Source of the DNA: UBA6168 sp965222975
Lineage (GTDB): Bacteria; Bacteroidota; Bacteroidia; Chitinophagales; Saprospiraceae
Assembly: GCA_965222975.1 (NCBI GenBank)
Contig: CBDCVJ010000049.1
Coordinates: 62,001 to 126,000 of the forward strand
Direction of reading: 5' to 3'
DNA: 64,000 nucleotides
Shown: positions 44,694 through 54,496 of the stretch, in pieces
Position numbering within the stretch: position 1 is the first letter of the stretch
How the letters are laid out: the number at the start of each line of letters is the position of its first letter
Notes under the pieces: model-generated
Told to the model about the DNA's origin: nothing
The model's input: only the letters and a program-made list of their open reading frames with translations
Databases searched by the model: none
Program-made: the position numbers and the translations under genes

Positions 44694-44765
44694 AGTCCTG
44701 GATGGACGGCAAATTATAGCGAGGGATTTACATCCCTCGCTATAAAATACCTTCCCTCTGGGACT
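44694..44765. repeat. GACGGCA..TATAGCGAGGGA palindrome family, copy 2 (short form)
   Basis: A degraded or shortened member of the family at 36956 and 54497: AGTCCTGGATGGACGGCAAA, TATAGCGAGGGAT, a 4-nt centre, ATCCCTCGCTATA, and CCTTCCCTCTGGGACT. Here the inner part of the long arms is missing and several bases no longer pair. It lies in the 315-bp gap 44479-44793, which holds nothing else I can recognise. Confidence 0.85.
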
Positions 44766-44793
44766 TTCATGTTATTCAGGATGCCTATGGGTT

Positions 44794-47244
44794 TTATTCC
44801 TTTCCTTTTTCTTGAGGTTCAATAATTTCTTCTACTTTTTCAAAATCCTCTTCTTCTATTTTTTGAGCAGCAGGCAAAGCAACCTTTCGCTGCTTTTCTA
44901 TTTTTATTAAATCTTCCACTTTCTCTGGACGGCGGTCTATTTGCCAAGAAAACCCTTCTAACTTTAACCCTTCATGGTCTGCCTCTTTCATCGGATAAAG
45001 GTTGGCAGTGGGGCTATCATAAAAAACAATTCCTTCCACTTCATTATTTCCAAAAATGATTTTCATCTCGCTGCACAGCGTCTTGTTCACACCAATATAG
45101 GCATCGGCATCGTCGAGGGCATAATAGACCGATTCGGCATTGCCGACTACCTTGACATTGCGAAGCTCACTGCTATCAAAATAGGCGACGCTGTTCCGGC
45201 CTTTTATCTGGTTGTAAAACACTTCATCAGGCGTATTGACAATGAAGGAATTTTCATCCATGTAAATGCGGTCAATGGCATCGTTGGCCAATTGTATGCG
45301 AACATGGTTGGCGGTAAATTGGGAGGTGTCCGACCAAATAATTGGATCGACGAACAACCGGAACATGGAATCTGCGGAACTGTAAGAAAGGGAGTCGCAA
45401 AGTGCTTGTAGGTCACTTTTGTAAATACGTACATCGTTGTAAGCCAGGATGATACGTTCTTCTTTTGGTTCTTGGTTTGGGGTTTTAGGTATTTGGTTTT
45501 TGGACAAAGAATCGTTTTCTTCAAAATTCATATCACCCAGCAGATCGAGCAGTGGCGTGGAAGTCGTATCAGCTGGATCAATAAAAGTGTCAATGGGTGG
45601 GTGTTCGATGATTTCCGCAATTTCCTCCACCTCCTTTTCCAGTTCTTGTTTGATTTCACCCGGAATGGTATCGATAGGTTTTTCTACCAATTCCACTAAA
45701 GTCGAATCAACTAATGAAAGGCTATCGCTCTTGAGTGTATCAGTTAAAACTACTTCCAAACTATCATCAATATCTGCAAATAACAGCGAATCAATCATTG
45801 GCAGCCCCACCTTTGAATCAATCCAACCTGCTCCCTTTTTTTCAAGAGAACTAACCGAATCACTCTCCAAATTGATACTGTCATCCCGAAATGTATTCGG
45901 GACAAGATCTGCCAATTGTGGGCTGTCCACTGAATCCTGTGGCACAAACGACATCAAAGTATCCGCACTGATGAACAACGAATCACCATCAACGACCTTT
46001 ATTAAAAGCGGCCGTGCAGGATTGCCCAATGAATCCCTATTACCATGCGCTTTTAAAAAATCCCGCTTTTTGGAATGTTCGGCATACTCGCATATGACTG
46101 TCATTTTTTCCAAGGTATCCGTAAAAATGACATTTCCCGTAGCGATACCGATCTCTCGCTCTTTGATATAATCCACTTGGTCTGCATCAAGTATCTGTTC
46201 GCCATCCACAATGTGAGAGCGGCCACGGGTTGAGTAGGTTTCGTTTTTGGCATCATAAGTAATGGTATCACCCGTGAGTGTTCGGTCCTTATCCTGAAAA
46301 AAAGCATTGCCTTCCAAAGTGGTTACGCCCGTTTCCTCATTATGCCTGATCCGGTCAGCCGTGGCGACACTGACCGAGTCTTCAAAATGGGCATTTCCCA
46401 TGAGGGTCACTTCCTCTTTGTTGCCATCATAGGTCATTTTGTCCGCCCATGCTTTTTGATCGTTTTTGATGTATTGAGGATTGATACTGAAAACGGCAAA
46501 TTTCTTATTGATGTCATAATACCCTGCCTCCGTATAAATTCTTGCTGTATCCTGCACAATCAAAGTAGGGGCGAGGAAAGTGACAATTTTAGTTCTGGCA
46601 TTGAATTTTAAAGTATCGGATCGAAGGGTAAAATCTGGACTTACTACCACAACACTGTCCTTGAAAAATATGTCATCTGTTTTTGCATGGAAATATCCCC
46701 GGGTACTTTTCAGAAAAGTCGTATCATCGGTGAGGGTAGCGCCTGTTAGGTAGGTAGCGATTTTAGTGTTAGCGTCATAAGTAAGGTGATCGGTAAACAG
46801 TTTTTGCTGACTTTTTACCATGGACACATTGCTATAAAGGTCGGCAATCTTGGTGTTGCTTGAATACTCCGCCGAGTCAGCAAAAATAGTCGTTGAGTCG
46901 CCCTGTTGCATAATGAAATTGCCTTGTGCCACCATTTCTACACTGTTCAAAATGGTTGCGCTGTCGCAAAAAAGGAAGACGGTATCCTGGTTCAATTCGA
47001 CGTGGCCGATGAGTGTTTGGAGGGTATCCTCTCCAGTGGCGAGGTAGTTCAATTCGTCGGCATAGCGGATGTGGATAAAGCCGTCATCGGTGGTGTCAGG
47101 AGGAGGCAGGGTGTCGTTTTGAGGAATTGGTCTGTTTGGGTTTTGTGCTTGTGAAACATTTACCAAAAATAGACAAAAGAAAATGATGGCTAAATGGAGA
47201 ATTAACCTAATTGCAACGCCACTATTTTTCCATATCGACTTCAT
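44794..47244 (-). CDS. OstA-like protein (LPS-transport beta-jellyroll family)
   Basis: 816 residues. Signal peptide about 1-33 (FFCLFLVNVSQAQ). The first 380 residues are many short beta-jellyroll repeats of the OstA/LptA type: GHVELNQDTVFLFCDSATI, VEMVAQGNFIMQQGDSTTIFAD, ADLYSNVSMV and so on, with repeated 'DTITYDAKNETYSTRG'-like turns. A long Ser/Asp/Glu-rich insert (about 430-620) follows, then more jellyroll (YNDVRIYKSDLQALCDSLSY). It is the Bacteroidota OstA-like protein, thought to help move lipopolysaccharide to the outer membrane; a barrel domain of LptD is absent. It ends with a charged helix. rpe lies 143 bp upstream on the same strand. Confidence 0.85.
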   Translation of the reverse strand: MKSIWKNSGVAIRLILHLAIIFFCLFLVNVSQAQNPNRPIPQNDTLPPPDTTDDGFIHIRYADELNYLATGEDTLQTLIGHVELNQDTVFLFCDSATILNSVEMVAQGNFIMQQGDSTTIFADSAEYSSNTKIADLYSNVSMVKSQQKLFTDHLTYDANTKIATYLTGATLTDDTTFLKSTRGYFHAKTDDIFFKDSVVVVSPDFTLRSDTLKFNARTKIVTFLAPTLIVQDTARIYTEAGYYDINKKFAVFSINPQYIKNDQKAWADKMTYDGNKEEVTLMGNAHFEDSVSVATADRIRHNEETGVTTLEGNAFFQDKDRTLTGDTITYDAKNETYSTRGRSHIVDGEQILDADQVDYIKEREIGIATGNVIFTDTLEKMTVICEYAEHSKKRDFLKAHGNRDSLGNPARPLLIKVVDGDSLFISADTLMSFVPQDSVDSPQLADLVPNTFRDDSINLESDSVSSLEKKGAGWIDSKVGLPMIDSLLFADIDDSLEVVLTDTLKSDSLSLVDSTLVELVEKPIDTIPGEIKQELEKEVEEIAEIIEHPPIDTFIDPADTTSTPLLDLLGDMNFEENDSLSKNQIPKTPNQEPKEERIILAYNDVRIYKSDLQALCDSLSYSSADSMFRLFVDPIIWSDTSQFTANHVRIQLANDAIDRIYMDENSFIVNTPDEVFYNQIKGRNSVAYFDSSELRNVKVVGNAESVYYALDDADAYIGVNKTLCSEMKIIFGNNEVEGIVFYDSPTANLYPMKEADHEGLKLEGFSWQIDRRPEKVEDLIKIEKQRKVALPAAQKIEEEDFEKVEEIIEPQEKGKE

Positions 47245-47387
47245 TTACTGTTTTTTCAAAAACGTAATTGATTCATTTTCGAATGAAAAATTTGCCTAAA
47301 CTTAACAATGTACGCAGCCTTTATGGTGCTGCGGTTAGCCTTTGATCTGCTTCTGCCTGTACGCAGCAGCCTAAAAGTGGTATTACG

Positions 47388-48059
47388 TTAAACAAACCGC
47401 TCCAATTTCCCAATCGCTTTCAATTTGGAAATGGTATCCATAGGGTTTTCTGATTTAAAAACACTACTCCCAGCCACCAACACATCTGCACCAGCCTGCA
47501 ACAGTTTCTCCGCATTTTGCAACCCTACCCCACCGTCAATTTCAATGTGCGCATGAATGTTCCGCTCGATCATCATATTCTTCAATTTGCGCACTTTTGG
47601 AATGGTCTGGTAAATAAATTTCTGCCCACCAAAACCAGGGTTGACTGACATAAGCAGCACCAAATCAACGTTTTCTAAAATGTCCTCTAACAAATGAACG
47701 GGCGAGTGTGGATTCAAAGCCACACCTGCTTTTGCCCCAGTGGATTTGATCTGCTGAACGGTACGATGCAGGTGTGGGCATGCCTCATAATGTACTGTAA
47801 TGACATCGGCACCTGCTTCTCGGAACTCCTCAATATATTTCTCCGGCTCTACAATCATCAAATGCACATCAAGCGGTTTTTTGGCCATTTTTTTCATAAA
47901 CTTGATGACAAACTGGCCAAAAGAAATGTTGGGCACAAACCGCCCGTCCATGACATCAATGTGAAACCAGTCGGCATCACTGTCATTTACCAAATCAAAA
48001 TCTTTTTGGAGATGAGAGAAATCCGCAGCTAAAATGGAAGGAGCTACTAAATGATTCAT
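47388..48059 (-). CDS. rpe: Ribulose-phosphate 3-epimerase
   Basis: 223 residues. It interconverts ribulose 5-phosphate and xylulose 5-phosphate. TIM barrel with the family motifs intact: VAPSILAADFSHLQKDF, WFHIDVMDGRFVPNISFG (metal His/Asp), LDVHLMIVEPEKYI, VLLMSVNPGFGGQKF, and IEIDGGVGLQNAEKLL. Length is normal. It precedes the OstA-like gene on the same strand. The gap upstream (48060-48293) holds the palindrome at 48183-48257. Confidence 0.95.
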   Translation of the reverse strand: MNHLVAPSILAADFSHLQKDFDLVNDSDADWFHIDVMDGRFVPNISFGQFVIKFMKKMAKKPLDVHLMIVEPEKYIEEFREAGADVITVHYEACPHLHRTVQQIKSTGAKAGVALNPHSPVHLLEDILENVDLVLLMSVNPGFGGQKFIYQTIPKVRKLKNMMIERNIHAHIEIDGGVGLQNAEKLLQAGADVLVAGSSVFKSENPMDTISKLKAIGKLERFV

Positions 48060-48182
48060 TTACAAAATTGAATTTAAATAAAGTCACCAAATCGTTTGGT
48101 GAAGGTGAATTTACAAAGCGGAAAAGTAAAATTAATTCTCGGAATGACGCAGCTTGCAGCACAAATTACAAGAGTGTAGAGA

Positions 48183-48257
48183 AAACCACGGAGACACTGA
48201 GTGCACAGAGTAATTTTGTTTTAATATACCTCTGTGCTCTCAGTATCTCCGTGGTTT
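48183..48257. repeat. CCACGGAGACACTGAG palindrome
   Basis: AAACCACGGAGACACTGAG.. (48183-48210) pairs with ..CTCAGTATCTCCGTGGTTT (48230-48257), with few mismatches, around an AT-rich loop. This 'CACGGAGACAC' form is different from the other palindrome families here, but has the same plan and intergenic setting (downstream of the OmpA-gene stop and upstream of rpe). Confidence 0.75.
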
Positions 48258-48293
48258 GAGAAATATTAACCGTGGCACATTACTTTCATCTGT

Positions 48294-50153
48294 TCACTCT
48301 CGCTGTACCAATTTTACCACTGCTTTCTGATGCCTTCGCCTGTTTTTGTATTTCGTTTCTTCCTTCTCAAACACCTTATCCTTCCCAAGGACTTTGCGAA
48401 TGATGCGTTCATCTCCGATTCCGTGGTTTTTCAACCAAGTAATGACAGAAGCTGCCCTATCAGCGGCCAACTCTTTGCAGTATCGGTCATCAGGAATGTT
48501 ATTAGTGTGACCTTCCACAATGGCTTGGTATTCAGCATTGGCCTGCATGATGCCCAATAGCTTTTGCAAAACTTCCTCATCCTCTTCCTCCAAAGCAAAG
48601 GAATCGGAAGCAAAATAAACCGTGGCAGTGTATTGTACATGATAAGTGACTGGTATATAAGCTGTGTCTGGGGAAGCTTTTGATTTCGCAGTTGTAACTT
48701 CCTTTTTTCCTAAATCTTCTTCCATAATGCCGTTCGATGAAGCAGTTCCCATTGGCAATTCTTGTGTTGCGGGTGCTTCTGGCTCCTGTGCGATGGGTTC
48801 AGGTTCTGGTTCCGATTCAGGTTCTGGCTCAGGAGGGGGAGGCGGTGGTGGATCAATCACCGTAATGTTCCGCACTTTGGTCACCTGACAGCCATTGCCA
48901 GTTTCAATGGACAAGGAAATGGATTTCTTCCCAGTGGAACCATACCGCACCTTATGTGGGCCAACTCCTTTAGCAGTCGCGGGTTTGGCATCCACGCCAA
49001 AGTTCCATTCCCATTTTTTGATGCCGCCGTCAAAGCTGGACTTATTACGCACCCAAAGGTCTTTGTTTTGCGGGATTTTAAGCTTATTGACAACAAAATG
49101 AGCGACCGGGCCTTTGAACGTTCCCGTGCCACCAAACTTAATAGAGAAGCCATTTCCCGTATTGTGAAAATTATTGATGATAAGCGCAAAACTCTCCCCG
49201 GCTTCCATCTTCATGGCCGCCACAAAATTGTCGTCCCCAGATTCGCACCCAGGGTTTTCAGATATATCGCCAGAAGACATTTTCAAACCCGTAGCGCCAG
49301 TACACCGGGCCCAGGCAGAAAAAGAATTACCAGCGTTTTCACCAGAAGCCATGCACCGATAGGGGATTTTTACAGAGCAGTCATCCACGCCATTGGGCAG
49401 ATAAAAAACAGCAAAATCAATATCATCGGAGGGGTTTACGGGTGTGAGGGTGAAGGTCAATGTACCGGGCTTATCACAAGTCCATTTATACCATGCAGAG
49501 CTTGTTTCTTCTTGCAGACAAATGTTGGGAGTCAATTCATACCTGTTCCTTCCAGGCCCAATGACATTGGGGACCGTAAAAGAGGATTTATCGCAAAGCA
49601 CCACTGCCGAGGAACAATCGGAAGAAGGGGAAGGCACCGGATTGTAATTATTGACGCAGAGTTGAAAACTGCCAGTCTTTCCATTTCTCCCGTCCACTCT
49701 GAGATAATAAGTGCCTCCGATAGCAAGATCGTTTATAAAGGTTTCGACGATGTTGTACCCCCTTGCGTCGCTGATACAAGCAATTTGCAAAAACCCTTCA
49801 CTGCAAGAACCTCGGTACAAAGCAAATTGGGGGTTTTGCAAAGTACCTTTAGGATTGCCATATATGGCGCCGATTACAGAAATATTGGCCGTATTGGCCT
49901 TGGCGACAAACTTGAACCACACGTCATTGTCAGGCTCGGAGAAAAAACCGGGAAAGCAAGCAGGACTGGCATAACCAGAAGCACTCGCCGATTCATTGGT
50001 AAACTGCCGTGGCGAGCTGCAATAATTGGTGACGTCTTTCAATAAGTAGGCTTTTGAGCAGTCGTCATTGGCAGGGGCAAGCGAAATAGCCGCAAACAAT
50101 GGCAGGTTTACCAAAAATAAAAAAACGAATATGCTGGGCAATTTGAAGTTCAT
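48294..50153 (-). CDS. OmpA family protein with PKD domain
   Basis: 619 residues. Signal peptide about 1-21. Two beta domains with cysteine pairs (CSKAYLLKDVTNYC, CVNNYNPVPSPSSDC) cover about 30-340. A PKD-like domain follows (KKWEWNFGVDAKPATA, ISLSIETGNGCQVTKVRNITV). A Pro/Glu-rich linker (PPPPPEPEPESEPEPEPI, about 440-470) leads to the OmpA domain (about 510-619): TVYFASDSFALEEEDEEVLQ, EGHTNNIPDDRYCKELAADR and NRRRHQKAVVKL. The last part binds peptidoglycan; the linker may span the periplasm. An antisense frame is open across it but is only a shadow of the Pro/Glu-rich and Gly/Ser codons. Confidence 0.86.
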   Translation of the reverse strand: MNFKLPSIFVFLFLVNLPLFAAISLAPANDDCSKAYLLKDVTNYCSSPRQFTNESASASGYASPACFPGFFSEPDNDVWFKFVAKANTANISVIGAIYGNPKGTLQNPQFALYRGSCSEGFLQIACISDARGYNIVETFINDLAIGGTYYLRVDGRNGKTGSFQLCVNNYNPVPSPSSDCSSAVVLCDKSSFTVPNVIGPGRNRYELTPNICLQEETSSAWYKWTCDKPGTLTFTLTPVNPSDDIDFAVFYLPNGVDDCSVKIPYRCMASGENAGNSFSAWARCTGATGLKMSSGDISENPGCESGDDNFVAAMKMEAGESFALIINNFHNTGNGFSIKFGGTGTFKGPVAHFVVNKLKIPQNKDLWVRNKSSFDGGIKKWEWNFGVDAKPATAKGVGPHKVRYGSTGKKSISLSIETGNGCQVTKVRNITVIDPPPPPPPEPEPESEPEPEPIAQEPEAPATQELPMGTASSNGIMEEDLGKKEVTTAKSKASPDTAYIPVTYHVQYTATVYFASDSFALEEEDEEVLQKLLGIMQANAEYQAIVEGHTNNIPDDRYCKELAADRAASVITWLKNHGIGDERIIRKVLGKDKVFEKEETKYKNRRRHQKAVVKLVQRE

Positions 50154-50358
50154 GTATTGATAAACGGATTCCGAAAACGGTTTAGTGATTTTTAATTTAC
50201 AAATTTCAAAAGTAATTTCAAATTTCTTGTCCCAAATTTAAATGACACACTCTAACCGATGAAGAGCATTTATACAAATCTCCCTAATTTGCCGCTCTTT
50301 TACATTTATTCCACTTCACTTTTCTAATCATTGACCACATTCAACTAATCACTAAAAT

Positions 50359-51591
50359 ATGAAACTGTACTTACCCTTCTTTGCTATTTTAATAAATATC
50401 AGTTTGTCAGCACAATCAGAAGTGGTTGATGAAGACCTCCGTCAGCAAGCAGACAAACTGGCCCACCAATTTATCATCGCAGATGGTCATGTGGATTTGC
50501 CGTATCGGCTCCGGGTTAAAAACTTCCGTTTGACCAAAGAGTTTATCGGCATCCCGGTCGAAACAAACGAAGGCGACTTCGATTTTGTGCGGGCAAAAAA
50601 AGGTGGCCTCTCTGCTCCTTTCATGTCCATTTTTATTCCTTCCAGTTATCAGATGGATGGTGGGGCAAAAGAACTCGCCGACTCCCTAATAGATATGGTG
50701 AACGGCATTATTGAAGCACATCCCGACAAGTTTGGAGCTGGCCTTTCGCCCGACCAAGTAGCGCAAAATTTCAAAGCGGGAAAAATCTCTTTGCCAATGG
50801 GCTTGGAGAATGCCGCTCCTTTTTTAGAACTCAATGACGTAGCCTATTTTCAAAAGCGGGGCATCCGCTATGCGACGCTAACCCATTCCAAAGACAATCA
50901 AATTTGCGATTCGTCGTATGACGATACCCAAACCTGGAACGGCCTCAGTCCTTATGGCCGGGAGGTTGTTTTGGAAATGAACAAACAAGGCATTATGGTG
51001 GATATTTCGCATGTGTCGGAGGCAGCATTTTACCAGACCATCGGCATCACAAAAGCACCTGTAATTGCCTCACATTCTTCCTGCCGGAAATTCACACCCG
51101 ACTTCCAACGAAATATGAACGACTATATGATAAAAGCATTAGCTAAAAACGGTGGCGTCATTATGATAAATTTTGGTTCTACTTTCCTTGATGGAGAAAT
51201 TTCCAATAACAGGAATGAAATGCGTGACAAAATGCGTCTGATGCTCGAAGATAAGGGCCTAACGGAAAACGACGAACATGCCCAACCTTACGTAGATGCT
51301 TTTAAAACGCTATATGAAAAGCCTCTTTTCGCGGATGTCGAACTGGTTGCTGACCATATTGACCATGTGGTCAAATTGGCAGGCATTGACCATGTAGGTT
51401 TTGGCTCCGATTTCGACGGTGTGGGTGATTCTTTGCCTACTGGCCTTAAAGATGTGGCAGACTATCCGAACTTGATTTATGAATTGTTGAAACGTGGCTA
51501 CTCGGAAGAGGATATTGAAAAAATTTGCTACAAAAACTTGTTTCGGGTTTGGGGGGAAGTGGAGCGGGTTGCCGTGGAAATGCAGAAATAA
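50359..51591 (+). CDS. Membrane dipeptidase, peptidase family M19
   Basis: 410 residues. Signal peptide about 1-19 (NISLSAQ). Binuclear-zinc amidohydrolase fold. Metal ligands are visible in IADGHVDLPYRL (HxD), MGLENAAPF (Glu), MVDISHVSEAAFY and VIASHSSCRKF (His), and VGFGSDFDGVG (Asp). The family cleaves dipeptides, with some members acting on D-residues or beta-lactams. It lies 70 bp upstream of the S37 peptidase, so both may form an operon of secreted peptide-degrading enzymes. A TCCCTAATTTGCC stretch near 50280, like that at 26921, may be its promoter. Confidence 0.92.
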   Translation: MKLYLPFFAILINISLSAQSEVVDEDLRQQADKLAHQFIIADGHVDLPYRLRVKNFRLTKEFIGIPVETNEGDFDFVRAKKGGLSAPFMSIFIPSSYQMDGGAKELADSLIDMVNGIIEAHPDKFGAGLSPDQVAQNFKAGKISLPMGLENAAPFLELNDVAYFQKRGIRYATLTHSKDNQICDSSYDDTQTWNGLSPYGREVVLEMNKQGIMVDISHVSEAAFYQTIGITKAPVIASHSSCRKFTPDFQRNMNDYMIKALAKNGGVIMINFGSTFLDGEISNNRNEMRDKMRLMLEDKGLTENDEHAQPYVDAFKTLYEKPLFADVELVADHIDHVVKLAGIDHVGFGSDFDGVGDSLPTGLKDVADYPNLIYELLKRGYSEEDIEKICYKNLFRVWGEVERVAVEMQK

Positions 51592-51661
51592 CCTATTAAA
51601 GTCCGTGAATCATCCGCTAAATCAGCGTCATCCGCGTGTCCATCAAATAACTTAAAACATC

Positions 51662-52939
51662 ATGAAAAACATCCTTATCTTTTCACTTCTCATCTACTCC
51701 CAGATCACCATCGCCCAACCAGCAAACCTCGAAGCACAACTCTTTGACTTGCCCGATGTACAGTTTAAAAAAATAGAAACACCAGAAGGGTTTGCAGCAG
51801 CATATGAATTGAAAGTCCGCCAACCCATTGACCATAAGCACCCTGAAAAAGGGCACTTTTACCAGCGGGTTTACCTTACCCATAAAGGCTTCGACCGACC
51901 GATGATAATCTGTACCGAAGGTTACCAACGCCCCGCCAACAGAATGTATGAATTAACGGAAATGCTCGAAACCAACCAGTTGGACGTCGAACATCGCTAT
52001 TACGGCGAAAGCATTCCCGAAAACATTGACTACCAATACCTTAACTTAGAACAAGCCACTGCCGACCTCCACCATATCAATCAGTTGTTCCGCAAAATTT
52101 ATAATGAGAAATGGATCAGCATCGGCATCAGTAAGGGTGGACAGACGACCATTTATTACCGCTATTTTTACCCAAACGATGTAGATGTGAGTGTACCGTA
52201 TGTGGCTCCATTAAATTTGGCCTTAGAAGAAAAGCGCATTTATGAATTCCTCGATACAGTGGGCACCGAGGAGTGTCGTCAAAAAATTTACGAAGTGCAA
52301 AAACGCATTTTGGAAAACAGGGAAGCATCATTGGAGAAACTGCATTGGTTCAATAAAGGGGCTGGCTTGGAATTCACTTATCTTTCGGAAGAAGAAGCTT
52401 TTGAATATGCCGTTTTGGAATACCCTTTTTCTTTCTGGCAATGGGGGCATGACTGCTCGGACATCCCCGACAAGGATGCCTCTTTAGATAAAACACTCAA
52501 TCACTTCCTTGGAATTTCCAGTATGGACTTTTTCGCAGACCAAAGCATGACCGATTATGCATCCCATTATTGGCAGGCTGGTGATGAGATGGGATATTAT
52601 AGTTACGAAACTACGGATTTCAAGGGCCTTCTCAAAGCACTTCCAACCGACTCCAATCCCTCGGCTATCTTTATGCCCGGACGCGGTCAAAAAATGGGCT
52701 TTGATGGAAAACTGCCTGCCAAGGTACATGAATGGTTAAAAACCAACGACAATTATTTTATTTACATAAATGGCGATTCGGACACGTGGTCAGCGACTGC
52801 GGTACGACCATCAGGGAAAACAAATGCCGTTTATTTCTTTATGCCGAATACCGATCACCGACGGGCGAGGATCAAAAACATGAGCGAATCGGCTCGGCAA
52901 AAACTACTAAGCACTTTGACTAAGTGGTTGGAGGAGTAA
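51662..52939 (+). CDS. Serine peptidase, family S37 (PS-10)-like
   Basis: 425 residues. Signal peptide about 1-18 (SQITIAQP). Alpha/beta-hydrolase with nucleophile elbow GISKGGQTTIYYRYFYP (Ser in GxSKGG, the form seen in S37 tripeptidyl aminopeptidases), the Asp in INGDSDTWSATAV, and the His in NTDHRRARI. The front part, VRQPIDHKHPEKGHFYQRVYLTH in pieces (QPIDHKHPEKGHFYQRVYL), and DVEHRYYGES are family features. The middle cap is helical. Probably an aminopeptidase acting on exported peptides, with the M19 enzyme upstream. Confidence 0.85.
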   Translation: MKNILIFSLLIYSQITIAQPANLEAQLFDLPDVQFKKIETPEGFAAAYELKVRQPIDHKHPEKGHFYQRVYLTHKGFDRPMIICTEGYQRPANRMYELTEMLETNQLDVEHRYYGESIPENIDYQYLNLEQATADLHHINQLFRKIYNEKWISIGISKGGQTTIYYRYFYPNDVDVSVPYVAPLNLALEEKRIYEFLDTVGTEECRQKIYEVQKRILENREASLEKLHWFNKGAGLEFTYLSEEEAFEYAVLEYPFSFWQWGHDCSDIPDKDASLDKTLNHFLGISSMDFFADQSMTDYASHYWQAGDEMGYYSYETTDFKGLLKALPTDSNPSAIFMPGRGQKMGFDGKLPAKVHEWLKTNDNYFIYINGDSDTWSATAVRPSGKTNAVYFFMPNTDHRRARIKNMSESARQKLLSTLTKWLEE

Positions 52940-53071
52940 TGGATTCGCCCTTTTTACAATAGGCAAAAGCAAACATTCGGAATGATCTACTCTAAAAGGA
53001 GGAACTTATTTTTTATCCATATCTTGCTAATTATTTTTTGAAAACTACATTTCCCTTCGGGTATGAAATAA

Positions 53072-53929
53072 ATGCTGCGAAATAAACACATACTTATTGC
53101 TGTAATTTTTTTTTGGGGAAACTTTACCTCCTTGGCTCAGAGCATCACAGACAGTCTTGAGGCCAAACTCCCTGTTGTTCCTGAACAGGAGAAGGCCGGC
53201 ATTTTAAATCAACTTTCAAAAGCAAACAGCCAGGACGCTTCCGATATAGCCATTCAATATGCAAAACAAGCCTTAAATCTTTCGCAAGAATATAATGACC
53301 GAAAAAACGAAGCCCTGGCCCTGCAAAATTTATGCTTGGGCTATTTGTACAACGACATTTACGACAAGGCACTGGAAAATGGCTTGGCAGCTTTGGAGAT
53401 ATTTGAGGAATTGGGTGTTCCCAAAGACAAAGCATATATACTCAGTAATTTAGGATGGCTGTATTATGATATTCAAAACGCCGACCTCGCCTTAAACTAT
53501 CATCAAAAAGTATTAGATATCTATCTTGAGTTGGACGACAAGGATAACATTGCAATGGGTTACAATAGTTTGGGGTTGGTTTATTCCATGAAAGAGGAAT
53601 ACGAAAAGGCATTGTCCTATTATTTGCTTTCCCTGGAAGTTGCTGAAAAAAATAGTCTGAAGAAACGGGTTGCAGCGGCTCACAGCAACCTCGGTATGAC
53701 CTACGCTTCTTTGAAGAGTTACCCCCTGGCACTGGAGCATTTACAGAAAGCCTTGAATTTAAGGGAGAGTTCATCGGTGCTGCAAAAAGCAGAAGTGTGG
53801 AACCAATTGGGCAAGACTTTTTCAGAAATATTAAAATCAGCTACCAAACACACTTCCAGTTTTTCAATGGGCACTTCCACTTCGTGGTCGGGAGTGCTCG
53901 TCCAACCAAATGCCATTCTTAAAAGATAA
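53072..53929 (+). pseudogene. TPR signalling-type protein, 3' part lost at a junction near 53.87 kb
   Basis: 285 residues. Signal peptide about 1-23 (WGNFTSLAQ). Clean TPR units run from about 70 to 235 (ALALQNLCLGYLYNDIYDKAL, ILSNLGWLYYDIQNADLALNYHQKVL in pieces). The last TPR (AEVWNQLGKTFSEILK) stops abruptly; from about 265 the residues (SATKHTSSFSMGTSTSW) are unlike protein and overlap the start of the FG-GAP fragment in another frame. Relatives go on to more TPRs and usually an output domain. The gene therefore looks cut off by a deletion or rearrangement. Confidence 0.7.
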
Positions 53930-54419
53930 ATTTCCAACCTATCATGATTTTGGTTCTGCGAATTTAGAACAAGTATATGGTGCAGAAAAACTGGAAGAAT
54001 CGCTTCATTTAAAAGCCTCGACTTTTGCCTCTATTATTTTGGAAAATGCAGGCAATGGAAATTTTAATGCAAGCAATTTACCCAATCAGGCACAGCTTTC
54101 TTCTATTAATGGAATCATTTCCGAAGATTTTGACCATGATGGAATTAAAGACATTTTAATTGCTGGCAATATGCACCAATCGGAAGTGGAAACGCCCCGT
54201 AACGATGCCAGTATCGGACTGTTTTTAAAAGGAAATGGTAAATTGGATTTTACGCCTGTCCTTCCTTTTGAAAGTGGTTTGTACTTGGACAAGGATGTGA
54301 AAAGCTTAGCGTCGATCCGAATGGGAAGTGGCACTTCCGCTTCTTCCGCATTTTTAGTTGGGAATAACGATGATGAACTTCAATTCATTCGAAACAATAA
54401 TTCGAATTATTTAAAGTGA
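53874..54419 (+). pseudogene. C-terminal fragment of an FG-GAP/VCBS-repeat secreted protein
   Basis: From LPLRGRECSSNQMPFLKDKF the sequence follows the C-terminal portion of long (about 1100-residue) Bacteroidota FG-GAP proteins: DKFPTYHDFGSANLEQVYGA, SINGIISEDFDHDGIKDILIAGN, then SEVETPRNDASIGLFLKGNG. The in-frame ATG at 53910 gives a 169-residue frame with no signal peptide, so it would not be exported. The front 900 or more residues are absent. It overlaps the TPR gene in a different frame, so the two are probably remnants joined by one deletion. Confidence 0.7.
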
Positions 54420-54496
54420 AGTCGAATAACCATTAGGTTTAGTTTTTTCAATGTATAAAGAATTGAAAATAAGCGCTTAGCCAGGAGCAGCGCTAT

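Noticed and set aside
45449..46171. 240-residue Ser-rich frame antisense to the OstA-like gene
   Set aside because: The Ser richness is the complement of the Asp/Glu/Ser-rich insert of the OstA-like protein; no independent support.
48762..50045. 427-residue open frame antisense to the OmpA gene
   Set aside because: It mirrors the codons of a clear OmpA/PKD protein, has no domain, signal or family likeness, and is rich in Arg/His/Phe as antisense frames are.
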